Positions 12,821 through 22,440 of a stretch of DNA of 64,000 nt are shown here, in pieces. The number at the start of each line of letters is the position of its first letter. Within the stretch, counting starts at the first letter, position 1. The notes below the pieces were generated by a model. That model worked only from the letters and a program-made list of their open reading frames with translations, did not search any database and was not told where the DNA came from. This DNA is from Acinetobacter chinensis (GTDB lineage: Bacteria > Pseudomonadota > Gammaproteobacteria > Pseudomonadales > Moraxellaceae), in the NCBI RefSeq assembly GCF_002165375.2, contig NZ_CP032134.1, positions 3,038,001 to 3,102,000 on the forward strand, given 5' to 3'. The position numbers and the translations under genes were made by a program.

Positions 12821-13645
12821 TTAACCTTTGCGACCAGCCATAAAAGTCGTCACAAATCCTGACAATGCATAGATGATCGAAATTACAAGTATTCCAACAG
12901 GAATATTATAAGTCATTGCTGCAAGTATAAATACTGCAATTGGTAACACGAAAAATGGAACACGTTTACGATCCACGGTTTTAAAGGAATAATATTTAAT
13001 ATTGGAAATCATCAGCAGACCGACTGCAATAATAATCACAGCATTGATTCCCTGAACCGCAGCATCTTTAAGATCGAAGATCTCAGGAAAATCACGCCCA
13101 ACCCAGACTAGTGAAATAATCATAATAGCTGCGAGTGGGCTTGCCACACCAATAAAGTAGCGTTTATCGACCACACCGATCTGCACATTAAACCGCGCTA
13201 AACGGAATGCAGCACATGCGGTATAAACAAAACATGCAGCCAGACCGATGCGTCCAAGGTCATTCAGACTCCAGCTGTACATCAGGATGGCAGGTGCCAC
13301 ACCAAAAGCCAGCAGATCCGATAATGAATCGAACTGCTCACCAAAGGCACTCTGCGCACCAATAGCACGGGCTACACGTCCATCAAGACCATCAAACAGC
13401 GCGGCAATAAAAATTGCATAGATTGCCTGGGTAAAATCACCGTTCATACTGGCAATAATCGAGTAAAAACCTGAAAGCAACGCTGCCGTCGTGATCAGGT
13501 TTGGCCACAGGTAGATACCCCGACGCTTCACTTTCTGCCCTTCATGTGTATGTTCTTCCTCTTCAACTTCAAACGTAATTCCGTCGAAACTACGCTGCTC
13601 GTCCTGTGAAGAATGTTCACTTTCAGGTTTATTTATATTTGTCAT
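12821..13645 (-). CDS. pssA: CDP-diacylglycerol--serine O-phosphatidyltransferase
   Basis: A 274-residue inner-membrane enzyme that makes phosphatidylserine, the precursor of phosphatidylethanolamine. The CDP-alcohol phosphotransferase signature DGLDGRVAR...G..FDSLSD (consensus DGxxARx8GxxxDxxxD) lies about residues 85-110. Around it are several hydrophobic helices (ITTAALLSGFYSIIA, AAIMIISLVWV, AVIIIAVGLLMI, VFILAAMTYNIPVGI). The roughly 40-residue hydrophilic N-terminus, rich in Glu and His, is cytosolic. This is the Bacillus-type integral PssA, not the peripheral E. coli type. Confidence 0.92.
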   Translation of the reverse strand: MTNINKPESEHSSQDEQRSFDGITFEVEEEEHTHEGQKVKRRGIYLWPNLITTAALLSGFYSIIASMNGDFTQAIYAIFIAALFDGLDGRVARAIGAQSAFGEQFDSLSDLLAFGVAPAILMYSWSLNDLGRIGLAACFVYTACAAFRLARFNVQIGVVDKRYFIGVASPLAAIMIISLVWVGRDFPEIFDLKDAAVQGINAVIIIAVGLLMISNIKYYSFKTVDRKRVPFFVLPIAVFILAAMTYNIPVGILVISIIYALSGFVTTFMAGRKG

Positions 13646-13694
13646 TCTGAAGTCCTAATCTGTGACCTGTTTTTTCGCACTCTGTGTTCTGAAT

Positions 13695-14552
13695 TTATTC
13701 GCCAACCAACCAGCGAACAGCCGCATGACCACCATTTTCACTCATACGTAAATGAGGGAATAACCATTGCAATGCTTCGTCTGCATCCTGTGAGAATTTC
13801 CATGGTGGGTTGATCACCAGCAGACCACAGCCATTCAGTCCGACTGGAGTATCATCTGGCCATACACACACTTCGCAGACCAGCTGACGGCGAATACCTG
13901 TTTTCATCATTTTCTTTTCAAAACGCTCAATCATGGCACGGTCTTTAATCGGATACCATACGGCAAAAACACCTGTCGGCCATTTTTTATAAGCAGCAAC
14001 AAGCAGTTCCACCAACTGAGGAAAGTCTTTACGCTCCAGCTCATAAGGTGGGTCAATCATGACCAGTCCACGCTTTTCTTTAGGTGGAATCACACCGAGC
14101 AGACCTTCATACGCATCACGTTCATGCAGACCTGCACGTTTGTCACGAATGTTGTAATACAGCTGCTGAAACACATCACGCTGCATTTCAAAAATAGTGG
14201 CTTTATCAATATCACGCATACCTTCAAGCGCAAACCACGGCGAACCCGGGTATGCACCTTTACCTGAACCTGCACGCATATCTTCCACAATTTTCAGATA
14301 CTGTTTCACGCCTTCAGGTGCATTACGCTTAATTGAATCATCCAGTTTCACCAGACGATGAATACCGTTTAAAAACTCACCTGATTTCTGTGCTTCTGAA
14401 GTCGACAAGTCGTACTTACCTGCACCACCATGTGTATCTACATAGCGATAAGGTTTGTCTTTTGCATTCAGTCGACTTAATAACTGAAGCAGCAATACGT
14501 GCTTCATCACGTCGGCAAAGTTGCCTGCATGGAAATGGTGACGGTAATTCAT
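13695..14552 (-). CDS. rlmJ: 23S rRNA (adenine(2030)-N6)-methyltransferase RlmJ
   Basis: A 285-residue methyltransferase. The family-specific start MNYRHHFHAGNFADVMKH is intact, followed by DTHGGAGKYDL (cofactor region) and the N6-adenine motif IDPPYE (about residues 165-170), plus GVFAVWYPIK. RlmJ methylates A2030 of 23S rRNA. The divergent gene at 14657 is 105 bp away. Confidence 0.93.
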   Translation of the reverse strand: MNYRHHFHAGNFADVMKHVLLLQLLSRLNAKDKPYRYVDTHGGAGKYDLSTSEAQKSGEFLNGIHRLVKLDDSIKRNAPEGVKQYLKIVEDMRAGSGKGAYPGSPWFALEGMRDIDKATIFEMQRDVFQQLYYNIRDKRAGLHERDAYEGLLGVIPPKEKRGLVMIDPPYELERKDFPQLVELLVAAYKKWPTGVFAVWYPIKDRAMIERFEKKMMKTGIRRQLVCEVCVWPDDTPVGLNGCGLLVINPPWKFSQDADEALQWLFPHLRMSENGGHAAVRWLVGE

Positions 14553-14656
14553 GTTTCATTAATTCCTGATATCAACTGTTATTTTAGCATGAAAAAATGT
14601 TTCGTTCCGACTGCTGTCTTACACTAAAATAACGTTCTTTCAGTTATTCATTTTCA

Positions 14657-15271
14657 ATGGAATTTTATATGGATGCAGTTCTTCTCCCAAAGTCATGGAA
14701 AGTTGATCAGATTATTCACGATCTGGATCAACAGGGCTTTAGCCTCATTGATGAAGCCTACCCTCCCGCATATATGCACAGACTGGTTGAAGAATGCACC
14801 TCAAACCTGAATAAATTCAGAGATGCCGCTATTCAGAATGGCGTTGTCAGCAAAATACGCAGTGATCATATTTTATGGATCAATGAACAGCTCGAAACAG
14901 CCAGTCAGCATGTGCATCAACTGGAAGAACTGGCAAAGCAGCTGAACCGTGCCTTCTATTCGGGCATCCGAAATGTGGAAGCTCATTTTGCCTGTTACAA
15001 TTCAGGTGAATTCTATGCCCTGCATCGGGACAATCCTCACAACAAAAATGGCAGGGTCTTTTCCGCAGTCTATTATCTGCATGAACAATGGCAAAGTGAC
15101 TGGGGTGGTGAACTGCACCTGCAGGACAAAAATGATCAGTGGCATATTCTTCAGCCAAAACCGAACCGTATTGCACTGTTTCAGAGTGACTTATTACACG
15201 AAGTCCTGAAAGCAAAGCATCAGCGTCTGTCCATTACTGCCTGGCTTCGCAGCGATTCAGATATCATTTAA
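14657..15271 (+). CDS. 2-oxoglutarate/Fe(II)-dependent oxygenase (prolyl 4-hydroxylase-like)
   Basis: A 204-residue soluble enzyme of the P4Hc / 2OG-FeII family. The metal triad is visible: HRD (His and Asp in ALHRDNPH, about residues 122-128) and a distal His in SDLLHEVL (about 180). It is followed by Arg in QRLSITAW, the 2-oxoglutarate carboxylate ligand. The core double-stranded beta-helix segment YNSGEFYALHRD...SAVYYLHEQW...WGGELHL matches SM-20/EGL-9-like proteins. Substrate unknown. The start is uncertain: ATG 14657 or ATG 14669, neither with a strong Shine-Dalgarno. Confidence 0.82.
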   Translation: MEFYMDAVLLPKSWKVDQIIHDLDQQGFSLIDEAYPPAYMHRLVEECTSNLNKFRDAAIQNGVVSKIRSDHILWINEQLETASQHVHQLEELAKQLNRAFYSGIRNVEAHFACYNSGEFYALHRDNPHNKNGRVFSAVYYLHEQWQSDWGGELHLQDKNDQWHILQPKPNRIALFQSDLLHEVLKAKHQRLSITAWLRSDSDII

Positions 15272-15382
15272 GCAGCGCCCGATGCAGAATTTCAAATCTG
15301 CAACACTGCGTATAATGTTCAAGGGCTTTAAATTCCTGAAGATGCCCACATAATACTGAACATTATTCAAGAGGAACTGATC

Positions 15383-15910
15383 ATGTTTGAAAATACAAAA
15401 CAACTTATCGAGCGTATTGGTGAGACAGATCAGTTATATCTGGAAAACAACACCCCTGAACTTGCACTTGAACGTGGGGACTTGCGTTTACAGCTGGTCG
15501 AACGAAGTAACTCCAGACAGGAACAGGTTCATTTTCTCCAGGAAGCAATCGTGCTGTTTGAAACCGCACGTGTTGAATATGAAGAAATGCCGATGCCTCT
15601 GTATGTAAATTTATCTTTGCATCTGGCAAAAGCCTATATGGTTTATTTCGAACTGAGCAAAGAAACCAGATATGCGCTGATTACACAGCAGATTTTAAAA
15701 CCGATGACTCAACATGAAAGTGCTGATATTTATTTTATGCTGGCTTACGCTTCTGTGAGCAAAAATGAACTGTCACTGACACGACACTGGCTCAAAAAAT
15801 ATATGGCTACGGCTGATTTTGATCTGGTTTTGTTAAAACAGCACCCTGCTTTTAAACCTGTACAGAATGAAGCATGGTTTAGCCAGATGATTCAGAACAG
15901 GTTGCACTGA
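15383..15910 (+). CDS. hypothetical helical (TPR-like) protein
   Basis: A 175-residue protein, all-alpha in character, without signal or membrane segment. Helical pairs such as HFLQEAIVLFETARVEYEE, YVNLSLHLAKAYMVYFEL and IYFMLAYASVSKNELSLTRHWLKKYM resemble tetratricopeptide units, and a C-terminal HPAFKPVQNEAWF is the usual end of bacterial TPR-containing proteins of unknown role. The start ATG has a good ribosome site (AAGAGGAACTGATC). No partner can be named from the context. Confidence 0.65.
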   Translation: MFENTKQLIERIGETDQLYLENNTPELALERGDLRLQLVERSNSRQEQVHFLQEAIVLFETARVEYEEMPMPLYVNLSLHLAKAYMVYFELSKETRYALITQQILKPMTQHESADIYFMLAYASVSKNELSLTRHWLKKYMATADFDLVLLKQHPAFKPVQNEAWFSQMIQNRLH

Positions 15911-15936
15911 TCACATCAGGATTAATAAACACCAAT

Positions 15937-15965
15937 AAAAAAGATGGCTTTTGCCATCTTTTTTT
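15937..15965. terminator. bidirectional rho-independent terminator
   Basis: Eight-base-pair stem aagatggc / gccatctt with A and T runs on opposite sides, between convergent genes. Confidence 0.85.
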
Positions 15966-15982
15966 GTGGAGATTTCTTCAGC

Positions 15983-16240
15983 TTATGCCGTCTGTAATTT
16001 ATAGGCATCCATATGCAGTTGTTGATTCAGTTCATCAATCCACATTGACCAATCATCATCCTGAACTAAATGGCTGATCAGGAAATCACGCTGTGATTTA
16101 TTCCAGAACGGTGCATCATGTAAGTTCTGGCTGGCGGTTAACTGGTGAGTGCGGACATACAGCTCTATTGCAGCGGGGCTGTTTGCCAGTCCTAACTGAG
16201 AAAAAAGCATTTCGAGGGATGGTTTGTTCGTCCTGAGCAT
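15983..16240 (-). CDS. DUF2789 family protein (copy 1)
   Basis: An 85-residue soluble protein of unknown function. It shares the pattern LxxLFxQLGLxxxPAxIxxxVxTHQL, then H(D/E)A.FW..SQRDFL(I/V)SH, then DDxWSxxIDEL with the next gene, so the two are diverged duplicates. Small proteins of this family are common in Acinetobacter and Pseudomonas; their function is not known. Confidence 0.8.
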   Translation of the reverse strand: MLRTNKPSLEMLFSQLGLANSPAAIELYVRTHQLTASQNLHDAPFWNKSQRDFLISHLVQDDDWSMWIDELNQQLHMDAYKLQTA

Positions 16241-16304
16241 GAGCGCCCTCCTTACTTATCAGCATAATTGTCATTAGTTATGCAATTAACTTATAAGATA
16301 AAGC

Positions 16305-16331
16305 AAAGAAAAGCCAGCTGAATCTGCTGGC
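16305..16331 (-). terminator. terminator of DUF2789 copy 2
   Basis: On the minus strand: stem gccagc / gctggc, loop agattca, then TTTTCTTT, about 60 bp beyond the gene's stop. Confidence 0.65.
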
Positions 16332-16389
16332 GATGTTGTTTCAATTTGTGTTCAATAATTAAACTATCAGGTTTTACGCACAATTCACC

Positions 16390-16632
16390 TTACTTTTGTG
16401 CATCAGTACTCAGCAATTCACTCAGCTCATCAATGACCAAAGACCAGTTATCATCTTTCTGCCAGTGACTCACCAGAAAATCACGCTGTGAATCCGTCCA
16501 GAAATCAGCTTCATGCATCATGACACCTTCTGGCAGCTGGTGTGTTTCAACAAATGAATTGATTGAGGCTGGCTCAGAGTCCAGTCCCAGCTGATCGAAC
16601 AATAATTTGAGTGTCGGCTGTTCATCAAACAT
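16390..16632 (-). CDS. DUF2789 family protein (copy 2)
   Basis: An 80-residue paralogue of the preceding gene, more acidic (FVETHQLPEGVMMHEADFWTD). It has its own terminator, so the copies are separately transcribed rather than one operon. The start ATG 16632 follows a GGAAAA stretch. No function is known. Confidence 0.8.
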   Translation of the reverse strand: MFDEQPTLKLLFDQLGLDSEPASINSFVETHQLPEGVMMHEADFWTDSQRDFLVSHWQKDDNWSLVIDELSELLSTDAQK

Positions 16633-16750
16633 TTTTATTTTCCATTCAAGTCTTTATTTTTACATCACAAATCTAACCCGAAACGGGTTTAAATACTGCT
16701 ACATCAAACATTCATCCTGTTATTTTTTGTAGAAGCCGTTTCTCATCCAT

Positions 16751-16782
16751 AAAAAAAGCACCCCAGAATGGAGTGCTTTTTC
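16751..16782 (-). terminator. terminator of mdh
   Basis: The minus strand reads aaaagcactcc, loop, ggggtgctttttt; the stem has one G-T wobble. It lies 38 bp after the mdh stop. Confidence 0.8.
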
Positions 16783-16819
16783 AATTCAATTTAAAAGATC
16801 AGTGATCTTAAAAATTCAA

Positions 16820-17806
16820 TTATTTAACCATGTCAGCAACTGCTGCACGTTCACCTTCTAACTCATCAAGAGTGAAGTTGATACGTTCACGGCTGAATTC
16901 ATCGATCTCAAGACCTTGAACGATTTTGTATTCGCCATTTTCGCAAGTTACAGGGAAACCGAACATTACGCCTTCAGGAATACCATAAGAACCGTCAGAA
17001 GGAATACCCATAGTTACCCATTCGCCGTTTGTGCCAAGAGCCCAGTCGCGCATATGGTCGATTGCAGCGTTAGCAGCAGACGCAGCAGAAGACAAACCAC
17101 GCGCTTCGATGATCGCAGCACCACGTTTACCAACAGTTGGAAGGAACACGTCTTTGTTCCATTCAGCATCGTTGATTTTGTCTTTTAAGCTTTCGCCGTT
17201 TACTGTTGCAAAACGGTAGTCAGCATACATTGTTGGAGAGTGGTTACCCCAGACAGTCATTGTTTTGATATCAGAAACTGCAACACCAGCTTTTTGAGCA
17301 AGTTGAGTTAACGCACGGTTGTGGTCAAGACGTAACATTGCTGTGAAGTTTTTCGCTGGAAGATCTGGAGCAGATTTCATTGCGATGTAAGCGTTAGTGT
17401 TCGCAGGGTTACCTACAACAAGAACTTTAACGTCACGGCTTGCAACTTCGTTCAGAGCCTGACCCTGACCGATGAAGATTTCACCGTTTACTTTAAGCAA
17501 TTCAGCACGTTCCATACCAGGACCACGTGGACGTGAACCAACTAAAAGTGCATAGTCAGCATCTTTGAATGCAACTTTAGGATCATCAGTACCGATCATG
17601 CCTTCAAGCAATGGGAATGCACAGTCGTCAAGTTCCATCATTACGCCTTTAAGCGCAGCTTGAGCTTTCTCAAATGGAACTTCCAATAATTGAAGAATAA
17701 CTGGTTGGTCTTTACCAAGCATTTCGCCACTGGCGATACGGAATAATAGGCTGTAACCGATTTGACCTGCTGCGCCTGTAACGGCAACACGAACTGCTTG
17801 CTTCAT
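16820..17806 (-). CDS. mdh: malate dehydrogenase (NAD-dependent)
   Basis: A 328-residue TCA-cycle enzyme converting malate to oxaloacetate. Visible are the Rossmann start [23 protein letters not shown], the substrate loop [14 protein letters not shown] (arginines binding malate), [21 protein letters not shown] and the catalytic-His motif [12 protein letters not shown]. It is the long type related to cytosolic MDH rather than the 312-residue E. coli form. Standalone gene. Confidence 0.96.
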   Translation of the reverse strand: MKQAVRVAVTGAAGQIGYSLLFRIASGEMLGKDQPVILQLLEVPFEKAQAALKGVMMELDDCAFPLLEGMIGTDDPKVAFKDADYALLVGSRPRGPGMERAELLKVNGEIFIGQGQALNEVASRDVKVLVVGNPANTNAYIAMKSAPDLPAKNFTAMLRLDHNRALTQLAQKAGVAVSDIKTMTVWGNHSPTMYADYRFATVNGESLKDKINDAEWNKDVFLPTVGKRGAAIIEARGLSSAASAANAAIDHMRDWALGTNGEWVTMGIPSDGSYGIPEGVMFGFPVTCENGEYKIVQGLEIDEFSRERINFTLDELEGERAAVADMVK

Positions 17807-17977
17807 GTAATTATCTCCAATTGAGGATCGTTAATGTGATTAAAATGGGCTTTTCCATTTAATCGAATTATCATAAACGCCCAAGATTGTACTCCAATCT
17901 TTTCGGATATGCATATAAAAGAGGTCGTATTTCAACAAAAGTATGATAGAAAATATAAATAAGATGTTTCAATAAAA

Positions 17978-18631
17978 TCAGTAGGAACCTTTGATCAGAA
18001 CTGTCGCAGGACAATTCCCTGTCACTGTGCCTGAGCACTGTCTGTACTGCCCATTGGTCCGGTAACACAACTGAACACCTGTCAACAGCGGATTTCCCTG
18101 ATGGTTCTGACAGGTAAAATGAATACCTGCCGATGTCAGTCCTGGATTAAGCTGCAAAAATTTCAGTCTGACTGTGTTCAGCTGCATCTGGCGTGTTTCA
18201 GGAGAAGTCAGTTCCGCAGGTACTTTCAAGCGTTCCGCGAAATTGATAATGGTCCGGAAATACTGGCTGGCATTTCCAGGGACACATCCACCCACAGACT
18301 TCCACAACTGTACTCTGGCACCTTCATCAGGCATGACCCGTGCAACCACCTTTGCCTGGAGTGGCGACAATGCTGCTGATGATGTGGTATGACAGTCACG
18401 CTTTGAAGTTTCAGGAAACAGACCCTGAATATTTAAAGAGTAACCCTCAAGACATTTCCGTTTTTTTGACCGTAAACTGTCCATTAAACATGCCGCTGGA
18501 GTTAACTGCACTTCCATCACGTAGCCCTGTACTGTCTCTGCACGGAGCTGTGGACTGACAACAGACAGCCATACACCGCCCAGACTGAGCAATGACAGTT
18601 TCAGCGGTACAGACGGTAGAGTCCTGGTCAT
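17978..18631 (-). CDS. RNase T2-like periplasmic protein with substituted catalytic residues
   Basis: A 217-residue protein with a signal peptide (hydrophobic core around 11-27, cleavage near LRAET). The layout follows RNase T2: an early QLTPAAC, then a CAS-I-like block NIQGLFPE (67-74) where the family has HGLWP, then QLWKSVGGC (108-116) where the family has EWxKHGTC, then SQYF and a C-terminal run of cysteines (FTCQNHQG, LTGVQLCY, CSGTVTGNC). The essential histidines are replaced (Gln69, Val113) and the acid by Leu109. It is therefore probably not an active RNase. The family call is mine, from motif spacing. Confidence 0.6.
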   Translation of the reverse strand: MTRTLPSVPLKLSLLSLGGVWLSVVSPQLRAETVQGYVMEVQLTPAACLMDSLRSKKRKCLEGYSLNIQGLFPETSKRDCHTTSSAALSPLQAKVVARVMPDEGARVQLWKSVGGCVPGNASQYFRTIINFAERLKVPAELTSPETRQMQLNTVRLKFLQLNPGLTSAGIHFTCQNHQGNPLLTGVQLCYRTNGQYRQCSGTVTGNCPATVLIKGSY

Positions 18632-18680
18632 TTTCAGCTACCCAATTCCAGTGGATATTACAACTTCATAAAATTTACAG

Positions 18681-20636
18681 TTAAGGCGTGTTCCTGAAAG
18701 GTATCACCTGCATCCGTTTTCCAATGGACTGCGCTCCCTGCCCCAGCAGCACACCATAATGTGCCGCATTGGTCATCACATTTTTCACATAGTCACGGGT
18801 TTCATTCAGCGGAATACTTTCTGTGTACTGATCTGCCGCTATGGACTGAAACTCAGGCTGCCATCTGCGCGCACGGTTTGGACCGGCATTGTAGCCTGCC
18901 GTTGCAAGTACAGGATTACTGCTCAACTGCCCCTGAATCATGGACAGATAAAAAGTTCCATAACGGATATTGGTGTTCATATCGGTCAATGCAGCAGGGT
19001 TATAGGTTTCACCCATCTGACGGGCAACCAGTTTTGCTGTATCAGGCATGATCTGCATCAGACCACCAGCACCCACATGCGAACGGGCATGCGAAACAAA
19101 ACGGCTTTCCTGTCGCATCAGACCATATGCCCACGCAGGATCAATGCCGGCATTACGGCTGTGACTGACCACATATGCCTGATGTGGCATCGCATAACGG
19201 TAAGCATAGTTATGTTTATTGGTAGTTCTGTCCGCTGCATAAATAGCCCGGTCATACCATCCCATATCCGTTGCGCGTTTAGCCGCAGCCAGAATCAGAC
19301 CATCATCATGTTTCAGATATGCCTGTCGGACTGCCCAGTTCCATTCACGGTTCACATAATTTTCAGGTGCATTGACACGGCGCAGGGCAAAAGCACGACT
19401 GAAATGAATATCCTGATTCAGACGCTGCATATCAGATGAAGATGGCTCTGAACTGGATGGTGTACTGCTGTATGTCTTCCCCACCAGGTCTTTTGCCAGC
19501 AGGTTATGGTAGTCATCGCCCTGTGCAAGACGGTTCAGAATTTCCTGTCCTGTTTTTCTGGAAGCAGCATCTCCACGCTGCACAGAAGCACGAGCCAGCC
19601 AGTACTGCCAGCGGTCTTCCTGTTTCTGAGTGACACTCATTGCATCCACCGCACGGATCACACTTTCCCATGCGCCAAAACGGATCGCCTGACGGGCATA
19701 AATTTCAGCTTCTTCAGCACTGAACGGCAGTCCATAACTGGCATCCAGATAATTCAGCACTTCTTTGTTGAAATTGTTTTTCATGACTGTGGTTCCACCA
19801 ATGTAGCCCACAGCCCGATACATGGCTTTTTGAACTGCTTCTGGTGTTCCCTGCGCTGCACGCTGCACAGATGCAATCGCCGAATTCAGGTCACTGTCTG
19901 CAAGGCGGCCGATCGCAAAGATCAGATAAGCCTGATCTTCACCGGTTGCTTTAGGTGCAGACCACAGATAATTCAAAGGATTTGCCTGTATCTGATTCAG
20001 CTGAGCCAGGGTCAGGGTCTGTCCAAGTGTCTGTGCCGTTGCCACTGCCTGACCAGACTGTCCTGCACGTAACTGCGCCCATAAACGCTGCTGTTTATCC
20101 TGCGCTGTCATCAGTGGACTGGACAGCATCATGCGCCCAAGTCCTGTGCATGAATCAGGCTGAGAGTTGGTGGCAAGCCATACATCTTTATATTCTGCAA
20201 AAACCAGCTGATCGCCTGTTCTGGCTCTGACCTGTGCAACTGCACAGCTTTCTGCCTGGTCTGCATTTGTCACATATTTCAGTACTGGCTGCGCTGTTGC
20301 AAAGTCAGCCTGTTTTACTTTTTCTTCGACATAATCAGCTGCAAGTTTTTCAGCCATTGCAGACTGCGGATAACGCTGAGCAAAATTCACAATATTTGCC
20401 GCTGGCTGCATCCCAAGATTGTTGTTCAGTATCCAGTATTCAGGATAATACCCCAGTGCGTCATTCTGCATTTCAGACTGATACTGCTGTAACAGGGCAA
20501 CATTGCCGGCACCTGCAGCGCTGAGTGCCGCCGTAAACTGTTCATCTGCCGCACTTACACCTGTAGCAAATCCGATTGCTGTAACACTTAAAGCAAGTAC
20601 TCTGTAACCATTTTTCTTTTTGATCGAACTAAACAT
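18681..20636 (-). CDS. slt: soluble lytic murein transglycosylase
   Basis: A periplasmic enzyme of about 651 residues that cleaves peptidoglycan between MurNAc and GlcNAc to form anhydro ends. A signal peptide (about 30 residues, ending TGVSAA) precedes a long alpha-superhelical region of TPR-like helices (the Slt70 ring). The C-terminal catalytic domain has GLMRQESRF with the catalytic Glu near residue 520, GAGGLMQIMPDTA and ATAGYNAGPNR. ATG 20636 is preferred: it has AGGGCAGG just upstream and starts directly at the signal peptide. ATGs at 20654 and 20675 are alternatives. Confidence 0.9.
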   Translation of the reverse strand: MFSSIKKKNGYRVLALSVTAIGFATGVSAADEQFTAALSAAGAGNVALLQQYQSEMQNDALGYYPEYWILNNNLGMQPAANIVNFAQRYPQSAMAEKLAADYVEEKVKQADFATAQPVLKYVTNADQAESCAVAQVRARTGDQLVFAEYKDVWLATNSQPDSCTGLGRMMLSSPLMTAQDKQQRLWAQLRAGQSGQAVATAQTLGQTLTLAQLNQIQANPLNYLWSAPKATGEDQAYLIFAIGRLADSDLNSAIASVQRAAQGTPEAVQKAMYRAVGYIGGTTVMKNNFNKEVLNYLDASYGLPFSAEEAEIYARQAIRFGAWESVIRAVDAMSVTQKQEDRWQYWLARASVQRGDAASRKTGQEILNRLAQGDDYHNLLAKDLVGKTYSSTPSSSEPSSSDMQRLNQDIHFSRAFALRRVNAPENYVNREWNWAVRQAYLKHDDGLILAAAKRATDMGWYDRAIYAADRTTNKHNYAYRYAMPHQAYVVSHSRNAGIDPAWAYGLMRQESRFVSHARSHVGAGGLMQIMPDTAKLVARQMGETYNPAALTDMNTNIRYGTFYLSMIQGQLSSNPVLATAGYNAGPNRARRWQPEFQSIAADQYTESIPLNETRDYVKNVMTNAAHYGVLLGQGAQSIGKRMQVIPFRNTP

Positions 20637-20946
20637 TGACCTGCCCTGAGCCATCTTTGGATTGCCTTCATTCATCTGAACAATTTTACCTAGTTTAATT
20701 ACTCTCCAGCCGTTCTACTGTTGAGTTGTGTAACCTTATGATTAAACAATATTAATTTTCAATCATTTTTACCCCATAAATCAATATTTTTGAGTCGCGA
20801 TTTAGAGCTACAGCTTCAGGTATAATTCCTGCTAAAATACGCCCCTTTCATTAAAACTCCATGAAAATGCCCAGCCTGTTCTCTACAGCATTCTGTTCTG
20901 TCCGAGACCGCCAGACATTTTCCCTTATTATTTACCAGGAGCCTGC

Positions 20947-22401
20947 ATGACGGTTCAAACCTTCATTCCCAATAGTGCCAAAGCTGCCTCAGAAAACACT
21001 GTAACCCAGCCACAGCACACCCCAGCCGACGGTACGGTTAAAAAACTGTACATCGAAACGCAAGGGTGTCAGATGAATGAGTATGACAGTCACCGTATGG
21101 CAGACCTTCTGGGTGATTCTCACGGCTATGTGCTGACCACCGATCCAGGTGATGCTGATATTCTGTTGATGAACACCTGTTCCATCCGCGAAAAAGCGCA
21201 GGAAAAAGTCTTTTCTGAACTGGGTCGCTGGCGCAAACTGAAAGAAAAAAATCCAGAACTTGTCATTGGTGTCGGTGGCTGTGTTGCTTCTCAGGAAGGT
21301 GACAACATTCAGAAACGCGCGCCTTATGTCGATATGGTTTTTGGTCCACAAACCCTGCACCGTCTGCCTCAGATGCTCGATCAGCATGTAGAGCAGATTG
21401 AAAAACCGAAAAAAGAAAAAATCAGACTGGTGGATATTTCTTTCCCTGATATTGAAAAATTCGACTTTTTACCAGAACCGCGTGTTGAAGGTTTTAAGGC
21501 TTTTGTATCCATCATGGAAGGCTGTTCAAAATACTGCTCATTCTGCGTGGTGCCTTATACCCGTGGTGAAGAAGTTTCCCGTCCACTTGATGATGTGCTG
21601 GCTGAAATTGCAACACTGGCTGAAAAAGGTGTCCGTGAAGTTTCCCTGCTGGGACAGAATGTAAACGGTTACCGTGGTGAAACCTTTGAAGGCAATATCT
21701 GTACCTTTGCAGATTTACTTCGTCTGGTTGCAGAGATTCCTGGTATTGGACGTATCCGCTATACCACGTCTCACCCACTTGAATTCAATGATGATCTGAT
21801 CCAGTGTTACCGTGATCTGCCACAGATGGTTTCGCATCTGCATCTGCCGGTTCAGAGTGGTTCAAATGATGTGTTACAGGCAATGAAACGTAACCACACC
21901 ATTGATGTCTATATCGATAAAATTGCACGACTGCGTAAAGTCCGTCCAGACATGCACCTGTCTTCAGATTTCATTATTGGCTTCCCGGGTGAAACTGATG
22001 AACATTTTGAAGAAACCTATCAGTTTATCCAGGACATGGACTTTGACCATTCCTACAGTTTTGTTTATTCAAAACGTCCAGGTACACCTGCTTCAGAACT
22101 GCCAGACAGCACCCCTGAAGATGTGAAAAAAGAACGCCTGGCAAAAGTTCAGCAGTGGATCAAACAGTCCAGTATCCGCAAAACAGATGCCATGCTGGGA
22201 ACGGTTCAGCGTGTCCTGGTCGAGAATGTTTCCACCAAAGATCCTGACCTGCTGGTCGGTACTGCGGACAATACACGTCTGGTTACATTTATTGGTGACC
22301 CGTCCTGGGTTGGACGCTTTGCAGAGATTGAGGTTACAGAGATTAAAACTTTAAATTTAGTTTATGGTGAACTCTTGAATCTTGAGCCTGACGTGACGTA
22401 A
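20947..22401 (+). CDS. miaB: tRNA-2-methylthio-N6-dimethylallyladenosine synthase
   Basis: A 484-residue radical-SAM methylthiotransferase that modifies A37 of tRNAs reading UNN codons. The N-terminal UPF0004 domain has three cluster cysteines (TQGCQMN, NTCSIRE, GGCVASQ). The radical-SAM triad is CSKYCSFC (CX3CX2C), followed by [16 protein letters not shown] and HLPVQSGS are typical. A C-terminal TRAM domain spans about 415-480. The N-terminus has about 30 extra polar residues. The gene leads a miaB-phoH-ybeY cluster, a widely conserved arrangement. Confidence 0.96.
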   Translation: MTVQTFIPNSAKAASENTVTQPQHTPADGTVKKLYIETQGCQMNEYDSHRMADLLGDSHGYVLTTDPGDADILLMNTCSIREKAQEKVFSELGRWRKLKEKNPELVIGVGGCVASQEGDNIQKRAPYVDMVFGPQTLHRLPQMLDQHVEQIEKPKKEKIRLVDISFPDIEKFDFLPEPRVEGFKAFVSIMEGCSKYCSFCVVPYTRGEEVSRPLDDVLAEIATLAEKGVREVSLLGQNVNGYRGETFEGNICTFADLLRLVAEIPGIGRIRYTTSHPLEFNDDLIQCYRDLPQMVSHLHLPVQSGSNDVLQAMKRNHTIDVYIDKIARLRKVRPDMHLSSDFIIGFPGETDEHFEETYQFIQDMDFDHSYSFVYSKRPGTPASELPDSTPEDVKKERLAKVQQWIKQSSIRKTDAMLGTVQRVLVENVSTKDPDLLVGTADNTRLVTFIGDPSWVGRFAEIEVTEIKTLNLVYGELLNLEPDVT

Positions 22402-22440
22402 TGTAAGGGTATAATCAAGACAACACTATAAGGACTTCTC

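Noticed and set aside
15937..16782. Clustered inverted repeats suggesting a CRISPR-like array
   Set aside because: They are unrelated single terminators of neighbouring genes; no regular repeat-spacer pattern exists anywhere in the window.
18759..20524. Long plus-strand frames (up to 226 codons) opposite slt
   Set aside because: Antisense shadows of slt: Cys/His-rich, no ribosome sites, no recognisable domains; slt itself is unambiguous.
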